Positions 33,897 to 41,494 of a stretch of 64,000 nt of DNA are shown one piece after another. The DNA is from an uncultured Clostridia bacterium (GTDB lineage: Bacteria; Bacillota; Clostridia; Oscillospirales; Butyricicoccaceae). The notes below the pieces were generated by a model. It did no database searches. It had not been told where the DNA came from and saw only the letters and a program-made list of their open reading frames with translations. The DNA is taken from assembly GCA_944375715.1 (NCBI GenBank), contig CALWAP010000003.1, forward strand, positions 36,203 to 100,202, written 5' to 3'. The translations under genes and the position numbers were made by a program. Position 1 is the stretch's first letter. Each line of letters opens with the position of its first letter.

Positions 33897-34919
33897 ATGG
33901 AAAAGGTTGTTTTGGGAATGTCGGGCGGGGTCGATTCGGCCCTGGCCGCGCTGGAGCTTAAAAACGCCGGATACGAGGTATCGGGCCTTTATATAGATTT
34001 TCACGGTTTTTCGGAAGAGGGCTACCGGAAGGCGTCCGCGCTGGCCGGCAGGCTGGGGATAGGCCTTGAAAGGGCCGACGCGAGGGAGCTGATGGAAAAG
34101 CGGGTCATACAGCCCTTTGCCCAAAGCTATCTTAAGGGCATGACGCCAAACCCCTGCGTCATATGCAACCCCCTTGTCAAGTTCAAAACGCTGGAGGAGT
34201 ATGCCGGGCGCACAGGCGCCGGGCTTATCGCCACGGGCCATTACGCTGTGGCGGAAAACGGGCGGCTTTACGCCTCGCCCTCCCAAAAGGACCAGAGCTA
34301 TATGCTCTACCGCCTAAGCCGCAGCACCCTCTCCCGCTGCCTTTTCCCCCTGGGGGAAAAGCCAAAGGAGCAGGTCGTTAAAAAGGCTTTGTCTTTGGGG
34401 CTTATAGAAAAAAGCTATAAAGAAAGCATGGATATCTGCTTTATGCCGGGCGGCACGGATACGGAGGGCTTTCTGCGCTCTTTGGGCTTTGAGCAGCCGG
34501 GCGGCAGGTTCATAAGCCCCGAGGGGAATGTCTTGGGGACCCACCGGGGCATCGGCGGCTATACCGTCGGCCAGCGGCGGGGGCTTAATGTGTCAAGCCC
34601 TCTGGGAAGGCTTTATGTCACAAAAATAGACCCCGAAACCGGAGATATCACCCTTTCGCATAAAAGGCCCATGGCCGTAAGGGTGTATCTTGAGGATATC
34701 GTTTTTCACGAGGAAATAAAGGATCAAAGCCGCCTTTTTGTAAAGCTGCGCCACGGCAAGGGGCTTTTTGAGGCCCTGTGGCGCAGGGAGGGCTTTCTGG
34801 AGCTTGTGACGCCCGCCCCGTTCGCAAGCCCCGGGCAGTCGGCGGTGTGCTATAATGAAAACGGGCTGGTGCTTATGGGCGGGTTTATCAAAAGCGCCGA
34901 TTTCACGGAGGTTTTATGA
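33897..34919 (+). CDS. mnmA: tRNA-specific 2-thiouridylase MnmA
   Basis: 340-residue PP-loop enzyme that thiolates U34 of Lys, Glu and Gln tRNAs. The PP-loop GMSGGVDS (7-14), the catalytic Cys87 in TPNPCVICN and the second Cys181 in MDICFMPGG are present, with GYTVGQRRGLN and a C-terminal beta domain ending in GQSAVCYNENGLVLMGGF. AGAGG precedes the ATG. It works on the same wobble base as MnmE/MnmG encoded 10 kb away. It overlaps the next gene by four bases (ATGA). Confidence 0.94.
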   Translation: MEKVVLGMSGGVDSALAALELKNAGYEVSGLYIDFHGFSEEGYRKASALAGRLGIGLERADARELMEKRVIQPFAQSYLKGMTPNPCVICNPLVKFKTLEEYAGRTGAGLIATGHYAVAENGRLYASPSQKDQSYMLYRLSRSTLSRCLFPLGEKPKEQVVKKALSLGLIEKSYKESMDICFMPGGTDTEGFLRSLGFEQPGGRFISPEGNVLGTHRGIGGYTVGQRRGLNVSSPLGRLYVTKIDPETGDITLSHKRPMAVRVYLEDIVFHEEIKDQSRLFVKLRHGKGLFEALWRREGFLELVTPAPFASPGQSAVCYNENGLVLMGGFIKSADFTEVL

Positions 34920-35689
34920 AAACTGAGATTTGCGGGCATGAGCTGGAATACGACGCCTGGGGGGAAGGCCCCGACCTGGTGTTCCTCCACGGCTGGGGCG
35001 CGCCTTACGGCATATATGCGGGCGTTTTAAGCCTTCTGAGCCAAAGGTTTAGGGTGACGGCCCTCAATATGCCGGGGGTGGGCGGCTCCCCCGACCCCGA
35101 AAACCCCCTTACGGTGGATGATTACATAAAGATAGCCGACGGGTTTATAAACAGCCTGGGGATAAAAAAATGCACTGTTGTCTGCCACAGCCACGGCGGC
35201 AGGGTGGCCGCGGGGCTGATGGGCGAAAAAAGGGATTTCGAGGTGGAAAGAGCCGTTTTCATAGACGCCGCCGGGGTGCCGCCCAGGCGCAGCGCCTTAT
35301 ACAGGGCAAAGGCAAGGCTTTATTCCCTCCTGCGCTTTCTGGGGACAAACGCCCTGACTGCCCCCCTTTTCAAAGAGGCCTATGAGGTCAGGCGGGAAAG
35401 GCGGTCGTCGGAGGATTATAAAAACGCCACCCCCGTCATGCGCAAGACACTTTCCAATGTGGTAAACGCCGACATGAGGCCATTTATGATGAATATAGGC
35501 TGCCCCGTTCTGCTTATATGGGGCGAAAACGACACGGCCACCCCCCTTTGGGCGGGGCAGGAGATGGAGCGGCTTATCAAGGGTTCGGGCCTTGCCGTCA
35601 TAAAAGGGGCGGGTCACTTCCCCTTTGTCGATAACCCGCAGCAGTTTTACGCCGTTTTGAAGGCCTTCCTTTTTACGGAGGAGATGTAA
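34916..35689 (+). CDS. Alpha/beta hydrolase
   Basis: 257 residues with the alpha/beta-hydrolase fold: oxyanion region VFLHGWGAP, nucleophile elbow CHSHGGRVA (Ser92), acid region IWGENDTATP and catalytic His in GAGHFPFVDNP. No signal peptide. The substrate is unknown; members include esterases, haloperoxidase-like and C-C hydrolases. It overlaps mnmA by four bases and precedes the murF-like gene by one, so it is in an operon with cell-wall precursor genes. Confidence 0.88.
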   Translation: MKTEICGHELEYDAWGEGPDLVFLHGWGAPYGIYAGVLSLLSQRFRVTALNMPGVGGSPDPENPLTVDDYIKIADGFINSLGIKKCTVVCHSHGGRVAAGLMGEKRDFEVERAVFIDAAGVPPRRSALYRAKARLYSLLRFLGTNALTAPLFKEAYEVRRERRSSEDYKNATPVMRKTLSNVVNADMRPFMMNIGCPVLLIWGENDTATPLWAGQEMERLIKGSGLAVIKGAGHFPFVDNPQQFYAVLKAFLFTEEM

Positions 35690-35690
35690 A

Positions 35691-37202
35691 TTGATAAAAA
35701 ATCTGATCCTTTACGCCCTGCTTTTGCCCTCACTTTGGGTACAGCTTAAAAAGTGGGTGCATATTTATCAGCTGAGCTCGTACCAAAACGGCCCATTTTT
35801 AAAGCACCTTAAAGAGCGGCGCGGCGAGGTCTTTGCCTTCCGCAGGGTATTCCCCATGGCTCTGGCGCTGGCAGCCTGCGCCCTTTCCCTGCCCCTTTTG
35901 TGCGCCGGTTCCTCGGCCCTTTTCGTTTTCTGCAACCCCGAAAGGCCGGCCAAAAAGCCCTTGGTTTTGACATACAGGGTCAAAAGGATGCTGGCCTGTG
36001 CCTTTGCCCTTTCGCTTACCTGCGTTTTATGCCCGCCCCTTATGCCTGTTTTATGCATAATGTCCCCCTTCCTGCTGATGGCCGCGGCCTTTTTGATGTC
36101 CCCTGTGGAAAAGGCCGTTTCCCGACACTACATAAAGGACGCCGTCAGGATAAGGAACTCATCCCCCGGGCTTAAAGTCATAGGTATAACGGGCAGCTAC
36201 GGCAAAACATCGACGAAATACTTCTTAAATGAATTACTTTCGGTAGAATATAATGTATATATGACTCCCGGTAATTACAATACCACCCTGGGCGTCACCC
36301 GCGCCATAAGGGAGGGGCTTTTGCCGACCCACGAGATATTCCTCTGCGAGATGGGGGCCAGGCATGTCGGCGACATAAAGGAGCTGTGCCGGCTTTTCAC
36401 CCCCGACATGGGCATCGTGACGGCCATCGGCCCCCAGCACCTTCAGACCTTCGGAAGCCAGGAGAATATAACAAAAGAGAAGCTGGAGCTTTACAATGCC
36501 GTAAAGGATAAAGGCGGCGCATTCCTGAATACCGATTCGCCCATCATAGCCGCCGGCAGCTATGACGGGAATGTCACCTTTTACGGCACGGCCGAGGGGT
36601 GCGATTACCGCGGCTCGGATATAGAGGTGGGGCCCTTCGGCTCACGCTTCACCGTAACCGCCCCGGACGGGAAGGCCGTGGCATTTGAGACAAAGCTTTT
36701 AGGCAGGGCCAATGTCCAGAACATTTTGGGGGCCATAGCCGTTTCCCACAGCCTGGGGATAAGTCTTGAGCGCCTGGTCCCCGCCGTAAGGGGGCTTAAA
36801 AGCGTGCCCCACAGGCTCTGCCTGACGGGGGGCGCCGGCGGGCTTTGGTACATAGACGACGCCTATAACAGCAACCCCGAGGGGGCCAAGGCGGCGCTTG
36901 ACACCCTGTGTATGGCAAAGGACATGACAAGGATAATGCTGACCCCCGGCTTAGTCGAGCTGGGCAGCCGGGAAGGCGAGCTGAATGCACAGCTTGGGCA
37001 GTACGCCGCCTCAAGGTGCGATATAGCCGTTTTGGTAGACGGGCGCCGGGGCGTGCATATCAAGGCCGGGCTTTTAAAGGCCGGCTTTGACCCCCAAAGG
37101 ATAATCGAAAGGAAGGATTTGAGCGGCGGGCTTGCCTATGTGCGAGGCCTTGAGGGGCGGCGCATGGTCCTGCTTTTAAACGACCTGCCCGATAATTACT
37201 GA
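35691..37202 (+). CDS. murF: Membrane-anchored MurF-like Mur ligase
   Basis: 503 residues. The Mur-ligase ATP loop is GITGSYGKTSTKYF, followed by TPGNYNTTLGVTRAIRE, EMGARHVGDIKEL, AIGPQHLQTFG and, in the C-terminal domain, WYIDDAYNSNPEGAKAALDTL, all MurF-like. MurF adds D-Ala-D-Ala to the UDP-muramyl tripeptide. Instead of the usual N-terminal UDP-binding domain, residues 1-150 hold three or four hydrophobic segments (about 1-15, 55-75, 100-118, 120-140). The start is TTG at 35691 with GGAGG ahead. ddl lies 19 bases downstream, which supports the D-Ala-D-Ala link. It may be the main MurF or a specialised ligase. Confidence 0.82.
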   Translation: MIKNLILYALLLPSLWVQLKKWVHIYQLSSYQNGPFLKHLKERRGEVFAFRRVFPMALALAACALSLPLLCAGSSALFVFCNPERPAKKPLVLTYRVKRMLACAFALSLTCVLCPPLMPVLCIMSPFLLMAAAFLMSPVEKAVSRHYIKDAVRIRNSSPGLKVIGITGSYGKTSTKYFLNELLSVEYNVYMTPGNYNTTLGVTRAIREGLLPTHEIFLCEMGARHVGDIKELCRLFTPDMGIVTAIGPQHLQTFGSQENITKEKLELYNAVKDKGGAFLNTDSPIIAAGSYDGNVTFYGTAEGCDYRGSDIEVGPFGSRFTVTAPDGKAVAFETKLLGRANVQNILGAIAVSHSLGISLERLVPAVRGLKSVPHRLCLTGGAGGLWYIDDAYNSNPEGAKAALDTLCMAKDMTRIMLTPGLVELGSREGELNAQLGQYAASRCDIAVLVDGRRGVHIKAGLLKAGFDPQRIIERKDLSGGLAYVRGLEGRRMVLLLNDLPDNY

Positions 37203-37221
37203 TGAAAAGGAGATTTTGCAG

Positions 37222-38436
37222 ATGGCGATAAAGGTAGCGGTGATATGCGGCGGCAGCAGCGTCGAGCATGAGGTGTCGGTCATAACGGCATTGCAGGCAG
37301 CCCAGGCTCTGGACAAAAGCAAATACCGGCCGGTGGCACTTTACATAACAAAGGACCTGCGGTTCTTTACGGGCGGGGACCTTCTGGACATAAAAGCCTA
37401 TAAGGACATACCCTCGGCTTTGGCCGGGGCCAGGCAGGTGGTGCCCGTAAGGCTGGAGGGCAGGCCGGTTTTGATGGACTTCCCGCCAAAGGCTTTGGGC
37501 AGGCCCCATTACGAGGAGATAGACGCGGCCCTTCTGGGGGCCCACGGCACAAACGTCGAGGACGGCACCCTTCAGGGCCTTTTGGAGTATTGGGGGGTGC
37601 CCTATACCGGCTGTTCGGTCTGCGCCTCGGCCGTCGGCATGGACAAGTGGGTCATGAAGCAGGTCTTTAAAAGCGCCGGCCTGCCCTGCTTAAGCGGCGT
37701 GCTCATTTCAAAAGGCGATTATCTGAAGGACCCCGAGGGTGAGATAAAGGGGCTTTTGGAAAAGATAGCCCTGCCCATGGTGGTCAAGCCCTCGAACCTC
37801 GGGTCCTCGGTGGGCATAAGCAAGGCAAGGGATGAAGAACAGCTCAAAGAGGCTTTGGACCTGGCATTTTCCTTTGCACCCTTTGCCCTTTGCGAAAGGG
37901 CCGTGCGGAACTTAAGGGAGATAAACTGCGCCGTTTTGGGCGACAGGGACGGGGCCGTGGCCTCGGTCTGCGAGGAGCCTTTGAACGCCACCGATATCCT
38001 GACATACGCCGACAAGTATAAAAGCGGCGGCGGCAAGTCGGGCAGCAAAGGGGGCGCCAAATCAGGCGGCCAGGGCTCGGGCATGGCCTCGCTGACAAGG
38101 AAGGTGCCGGCCGAGCTTCCGCAGGGGGTTTCGGAAAAGATACAGCAAATGGCCCTTGCGGCCTTCAAGGCCATAGACGCCTCGGGTGTGGCCAGGATAG
38201 ATTTCATGATGGATTCCGAAACGGGCGAGATATTTGTAAATGAGATAAACACCATCCCCGGTTCCCTTTCCTATTACCTGTGGGAGGCCGGCGGCGTAAG
38301 TTTCCCACAGCTTGTGGATAGGCTTATATCCCTGGCCCTCAAGAAAAAGAGGGATAAGGACAGCCTGACCTTCTCCTTTGACACAAACCTTCTGGAAGGC
38401 GCGTCATTGGGCGGGTCAAAAGGCTCGAAGTCATAA
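37222..38436 (+). CDS. ddl: D-alanine--D-alanine ligase
   Basis: 404-residue ATP-grasp enzyme. GGSSVEHEVSVITALQA is the N-terminal signature; LGAHGTNVEDGTLQGLLEYWGVPYTG, VVKPSNLGSSVGISKA, and FMMDSETGEIFVNEINTIPGSLSYYLW carry the ATP, Mg and D-Ala sites. ATG 37222 has AAGGAG nine bases upstream; an in-frame TTG six bases earlier is less likely. The omega-loop region holds a Gly/Ser/Lys-rich insert (YKSGGGKSGSKGGAKSGGQG, about 271-290), longer than in E. coli DdlB. No vancomycin-type (D-Lac) residues can be asserted from sight alone. Confidence 0.95.
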   Translation: MAIKVAVICGGSSVEHEVSVITALQAAQALDKSKYRPVALYITKDLRFFTGGDLLDIKAYKDIPSALAGARQVVPVRLEGRPVLMDFPPKALGRPHYEEIDAALLGAHGTNVEDGTLQGLLEYWGVPYTGCSVCASAVGMDKWVMKQVFKSAGLPCLSGVLISKGDYLKDPEGEIKGLLEKIALPMVVKPSNLGSSVGISKARDEEQLKEALDLAFSFAPFALCERAVRNLREINCAVLGDRDGAVASVCEEPLNATDILTYADKYKSGGGKSGSKGGAKSGGQGSGMASLTRKVPAELPQGVSEKIQQMALAAFKAIDASGVARIDFMMDSETGEIFVNEINTIPGSLSYYLWEAGGVSFPQLVDRLISLALKKKRDKDSLTFSFDTNLLEGASLGGSKGSKS

Positions 38437-38446
38437 AAAGAAAGAT

Positions 38447-38475
38447 AAAAAAAACGCCCCGTTCGGGGCGTTTTT
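38447..38475. terminator. Bidirectional terminator between ddl and the SARP gene
   Basis: A run, ACGCCCC-GTT-CGGGGCGT, T run. The convergent SARP gene's stop codon (38474-38476) lies inside the T run, so the same hairpin ends ddl from the left while overlapping the other gene's end. Confidence 0.88.
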
Positions 38476-39676
38476 ATTGTCTTACGGGGTTGATGCCGTC
38501 GGGGGTCATGGGCTGTACGCTGTATTTTATCGTGACGGCCGCTTTGGGGCTTTGCTGCCTGAAGGCCCTTATTATCCTTTCGACAACCTTTATCGAGTTT
38601 TCATAGGAGGCCGATGGCAGCAGTACCAGGTACTGTGAGACGCTGAAGCGGGTGTACACGTCTCCCCTTCTTAAAGAAAGGCCGATGGCATCCTTGAGCT
38701 TTTCCATGGCGCGGTTTAAGGCCTTCTGCTTGGGCTTGCCCCCTCCCAGCCCGCTGAGGGTAAGAAGGGCGATATGTACCGACGCCCCCGTGCGGGCAAT
38801 GGTGCGCATATTGAGGAAGTATATGTCCTTGAATATGGCGTACTCGCAGTAAAAGGCGCCGGGGGTGTAATCTTCCTTAAGCTCCTCCTTGATTATCGAA
38901 AGATCCATCTGGGAGGTCTTTGTGACCGAGATTATCTCCTTGTAAAGGTCGGTCAGCCGGGAGGAGGGGTTGACGCCGAAGCGGCTGTAAAACATGTCGG
39001 TGACATAATCATAGTGCTGCAAAGCCTGCTGCTGCTCGCCCGTTTTGTAAAGGGAGAGAATAAGCCAATAGTGCAGCTCCTCGTCATAGGGGTCGATGGC
39101 CGTGGCTTTTTGACAAATGCCTATCATCTCGCCGTAGCGGCTGTCGGCCGAAAGCATGTGCAGCGCCTCATATGAGGCCTTGAGGTATTGGGAATGATAA
39201 TATGTAGACAAAGGCACAGCCCAAGGTTCCAGCGCGGTTTTGGGCAGAAAATCACCTTTGTATACCTCCAGAGCCTCCATGAGCAGCCGGAGCCTGGCAT
39301 CGCCTTCCTGCTTTTCGGCCCTTTTTAAAAGGTCTTCAAATATGTCGGTGTCGACCTCCATTTCAAGCTCACGGTTCCAGGAACAGGCTCCCCTGCGGTA
39401 AATGAGCATTTCCTTGCCGCCCATGCCGCCCAGCTCGTCCAAAACCGAGCGCACACGGTAAATAAGGGTCTTGAGGGTGTTGGCGGGGTTTTCGGTTTCG
39501 CCCTCGGGCCATAAAAGTTCAATAAGCTCGTTTTGAGAAACCTCCCTGTCGCGGAAAGCCACCAGGTATTCAAGTAGGGTCCACAGCTTTTTTGAGCGGC
39601 TTAAAGAGCCGTCTGCCGTTTTGCTGCCGCATGATATGGAAAACTCACCCAGCATATTTATTTTTAGGGCGTCCAT
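38474..39676 (-). CDS. SARP/BTAD transcriptional activator with GGDEF-like tail
   Basis: 400 residues. Residues 1-105 form an OmpR-type winged helix (LSRSKKLWTLLEYLVAFRDREVSQNELIELLWP, spanning 25-57, is the BTAD-protein N-terminal pattern). Residues 106-250 are the bacterial transcriptional activation domain, made of helical repeats (YDEELHYWLILSLYKTGEQQQAL). Residues 270-395 resemble a GGDEF nucleotidyl-cyclase fold in which LRRGDVYTRFSVSQYLVLLP replaces the catalytic GGDEF, so it should bind but not make a nucleotide. It is divergent from a small gene whose promoter carries SARP-type direct repeats. Confidence 0.85.
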   Translation of the reverse strand: MDALKINMLGEFSISCGSKTADGSLSRSKKLWTLLEYLVAFRDREVSQNELIELLWPEGETENPANTLKTLIYRVRSVLDELGGMGGKEMLIYRRGACSWNRELEMEVDTDIFEDLLKRAEKQEGDARLRLLMEALEVYKGDFLPKTALEPWAVPLSTYYHSQYLKASYEALHMLSADSRYGEMIGICQKATAIDPYDEELHYWLILSLYKTGEQQQALQHYDYVTDMFYSRFGVNPSSRLTDLYKEIISVTKTSQMDLSIIKEELKEDYTPGAFYCEYAIFKDIYFLNMRTIARTGASVHIALLTLSGLGGGKPKQKALNRAMEKLKDAIGLSLRRGDVYTRFSVSQYLVLLPSASYENSIKVVERIIRAFRQQSPKAAVTIKYSVQPMTPDGINPVRQ

Positions 39677-39850
39677 CTATTTCACCACCGAACAGTATGC
39701 AAATACAACGTATAAAATTACATTTTAATTGATACAGATATATTATACGGTAACTCGAAGACTTTTTCAAGCCGATACAGCATAAAAATGTATTAAAAAT
39801 CAGCGCCCGGGTGAAAAAATGCCAAAAAAAGCGCAGGTAAACCTACTTAA

Positions 39851-39884
39851 ATGTAACCTTGATGTAACTTGAAGGTGCTATATT
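39851..39884 (+). promoter_or_regulatory. SARP-type direct-repeat operator and promoter
   Basis: Heptamer ATGTAAC at 39851-39857 and again at 39862-39868, separated by CTTG, so repeats are 11 bases apart (one helical turn). Ten bases on is TATATT (39879-39884), a -10. SARP activators bind exactly such 11-base heptamer repeats close to the -10. The SARP gene is directly upstream on the other strand. Confidence 0.72.
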
Positions 39885-39925
39885 CTAATTGGATCAAGGA
39901 AGGAGCTGAGGGGTGGTATATATTT

Positions 39926-40354
39926 ATGTCTAAATATCTGGCGTCTTTTACCCCTTACGATGTCAAGCAGAGCCTTGTCCGCGTTACGGGGTATGACAAT
40001 AAGTGCATTTCGGGCTACATAGAGAACCCGTATTTTGAAAATCCGCGTTATTTTGATAACCTGACGCAGTTCTTTTTGATTATGGAAAACCTCTGCGACG
40101 AAATAAGCTATCCACAAAGGACCAACGAAAGCCGTGCTTTGGTGCCGGGGCTTGGCGGCCTTCCTGACTTTAAGCCTCAAAACGGGGAAAAGGGCGAAAG
40201 GGCCATTGCTTCTTTTCGCCTGAACATACTTTTCAGGCAGAACAGTTCGTGGCAGGGATCGGTTTTATGGCTGGAAAAGCAGTCGGACGCGCAGTTCAGG
40301 AGCGCTCTGGAGCTGGTTTTGCTTCTGGACGGCGTTTTGTCGTCACTCGCATAG
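39926..40354 (+). CDS. Small cytoplasmic protein, probable SARP target, unknown
   Basis: 142 residues: MSKYLASFTPYDVKQSLVRVTGYDNK, then GYIENPYFENPRYFDNLTQFFLIMENLCDE, PQRTNESRAL, and a C-terminal helix-strand stretch ASFRLNILFRQNSSWQGSVLWLEKQSDAQFRSALELVLLLD (spanning about 97-137). There is no signal peptide or membrane segment. I recall similar proteins only as hypothetical in Clostridia. ATG 39926 follows a purine-rich GAGGGGTGG. It is the single gene behind the direct-repeat operator and is followed by a terminator, so it is probably the main target of the SARP protein. Confidence 0.75.
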   Translation: MSKYLASFTPYDVKQSLVRVTGYDNKCISGYIENPYFENPRYFDNLTQFFLIMENLCDEISYPQRTNESRALVPGLGGLPDFKPQNGEKGERAIASFRLNILFRQNSSWQGSVLWLEKQSDAQFRSALELVLLLDGVLSSLA

Positions 40355-40365
40355 CCGTATAAAAG

Positions 40366-40388
40366 AAAAAAGCCCTTCTGGGCTTTTT
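40366..40388 (+). terminator. Terminator after the SARP-target gene
   Basis: AAAAAGCCC-TTCTG-GGCTTTTT, with further T after. Confidence 0.9.
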
Positions 40389-40400
40389 ATTTTTGACCTT

Positions 40401-40727
40401 TTGATGTATAATGTTAATAAGATAAATGGATTTGGGACGAAGCCTTTTGTGGTTATAAAAGCCAAAAGCGGCCGCGGCGACGAGGTGGAAAAGGCCCTGA
40501 GGGCGGTGTGCGACGGCCTTGTGGAAAACAGCATATGGACGGTGACATACCTGCCCAAGCTCAGCGCCGCCCAGGTGGTGCGGAAAGATGACTATGTGGC
40601 ATTTATTATGCTGGGGGCCGTTGACGAGAACCTGACGACCTATGCCGGGGAGGAGCAGGCCCTTTTTGCCAAGGAACAGGTGCAGATAGGGGTCGACGCA
40701 TTCTATGATCTTTTTGAAAAAGAATAA
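40401..40727 (+). pseudogene. Decayed DUF4358 copy, internal deletion
   Basis: An open frame of 108 codons whose last 90 match the C-terminal half of the neighbour at 40898: VVIKAKSGRGDEVEKAL, AAQVVRKDDYVAFIMLGAVDE and FAKEQVQIGVDAFYDLFE versus VVKAKEGEGESVEETL, ASQVVRNGDYVAFIMLGAVDE and FAKEQVQIGVDAFNALFE. The promoter-side sequence is also shared: after the terminator both have TTGAC-N9-TATAAT followed by AATAAAGATAAA-like bases. In this copy the sequence jumps from there straight into the middle of the gene, losing ribosome site, signal peptide and N-terminal half. The apparent ATG lies in the promoter, so it is probably not translated. Confidence 0.78.
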
Positions 40728-40742
40728 AAAACCGAAAACGGG

Positions 40743-40764
40743 AAAAAGCCCTCCGGGGCTTTTT
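40743..40764 (+). terminator. Terminator after the decayed DUF4358 copy
   Basis: AAAAAGCCC-TCCG-GGGCTTTTT. Confidence 0.9.
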
Positions 40765-40897
40765 CTTTTTGACGCGGCGGGTTATAATTTGAATAAAGAT
40801 AAAAGCTTTTGATTAGTCGGGCAATTTTCGGGAACATATATCAAAAGAGGCTGTCTAATTTCTGCAAGCAGCTTTTGTGTGAAAGGAGTCAATAAAT

Positions 40898-41428
40898 ATG
40901 AAAAAAATATCGGTTTTCCTGGTTCTTTGTTTGTCGCTGGGGCTTTTTGCCGCCTGCTCCAAGGAGGAGGAAAAAACATACGATTATACAGCCGGGGATG
41001 TCTATGATGCCATCAAGGAGGCCTACGGCGAGGACTTTTTGCCCGACGGCGACATGAATGAGGAAGAATATACCGTCACCTACGGCCTTGACATGGATAA
41101 GGTCGAGGATATCAAGGCGGGTATAACCATGATAAGCTTCCATCCCGACAGGCTTTTGGTGGTAAAGGCCAAGGAGGGCGAGGGTGAAAGCGTCGAGGAG
41201 ACGCTGAAAGCGGCCCGCGACAATATGGTGGAGACCGGCATGTGGTATCCCGCCAACCTTGCAAAGGTCAATGCCTCCCAGGTGGTGCGCAATGGCGATT
41301 ATGTGGCCTTTATAATGCTGGGAGCTGTGGATGAACGGGAGGATGCCACCGAGGAAGAGGCGGCTGAGTTTGCAAAAGAGCAGGTACAGATAGGCGTAGA
41401 CGCATTTAACGCCCTTTTTGAGGAATAA
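40898..41428 (+). CDS. DUF4358 lipoprotein
   Basis: 176 residues. A lipoprotein signal (KKISVFLVLCLSLGLFAACSK, lipobox LFAAC, lipidated Cys20) is followed by a DUF4358 domain: DVYDAIKEAYGEDFLPDGDMNEE, DIKAGITMISFHPDRLLVVKAK, VEETLKAARDN, QVVRNGDYVAFIMLGAVDE. It should be anchored on the outer face of the cytoplasmic membrane. The function of DUF4358 is unknown; it occurs widely in Clostridia. AAAGGAG precedes the ATG, and a terminator follows. Its tandem partner upstream is decayed. Confidence 0.88.
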   Translation: MKKISVFLVLCLSLGLFAACSKEEEKTYDYTAGDVYDAIKEAYGEDFLPDGDMNEEEYTVTYGLDMDKVEDIKAGITMISFHPDRLLVVKAKEGEGESVEETLKAARDNMVETGMWYPANLAKVNASQVVRNGDYVAFIMLGAVDEREDATEEEAAEFAKEQVQIGVDAFNALFEE

Positions 41429-41437
41429 TCTTCGGAG

Positions 41438-41465
41438 AAAAAGGGGCCCTGCGGGGCCCCTTTTT
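41438..41465 (+). terminator. Terminator after DUF4358 gene
   Basis: AAAAAGGGGCCC-TGC-GGGGCCCCTTTTT. Confidence 0.9.
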
Positions 41466-41494
41466 CGGGCAATCTGGATATTCGGAGGAAACGG

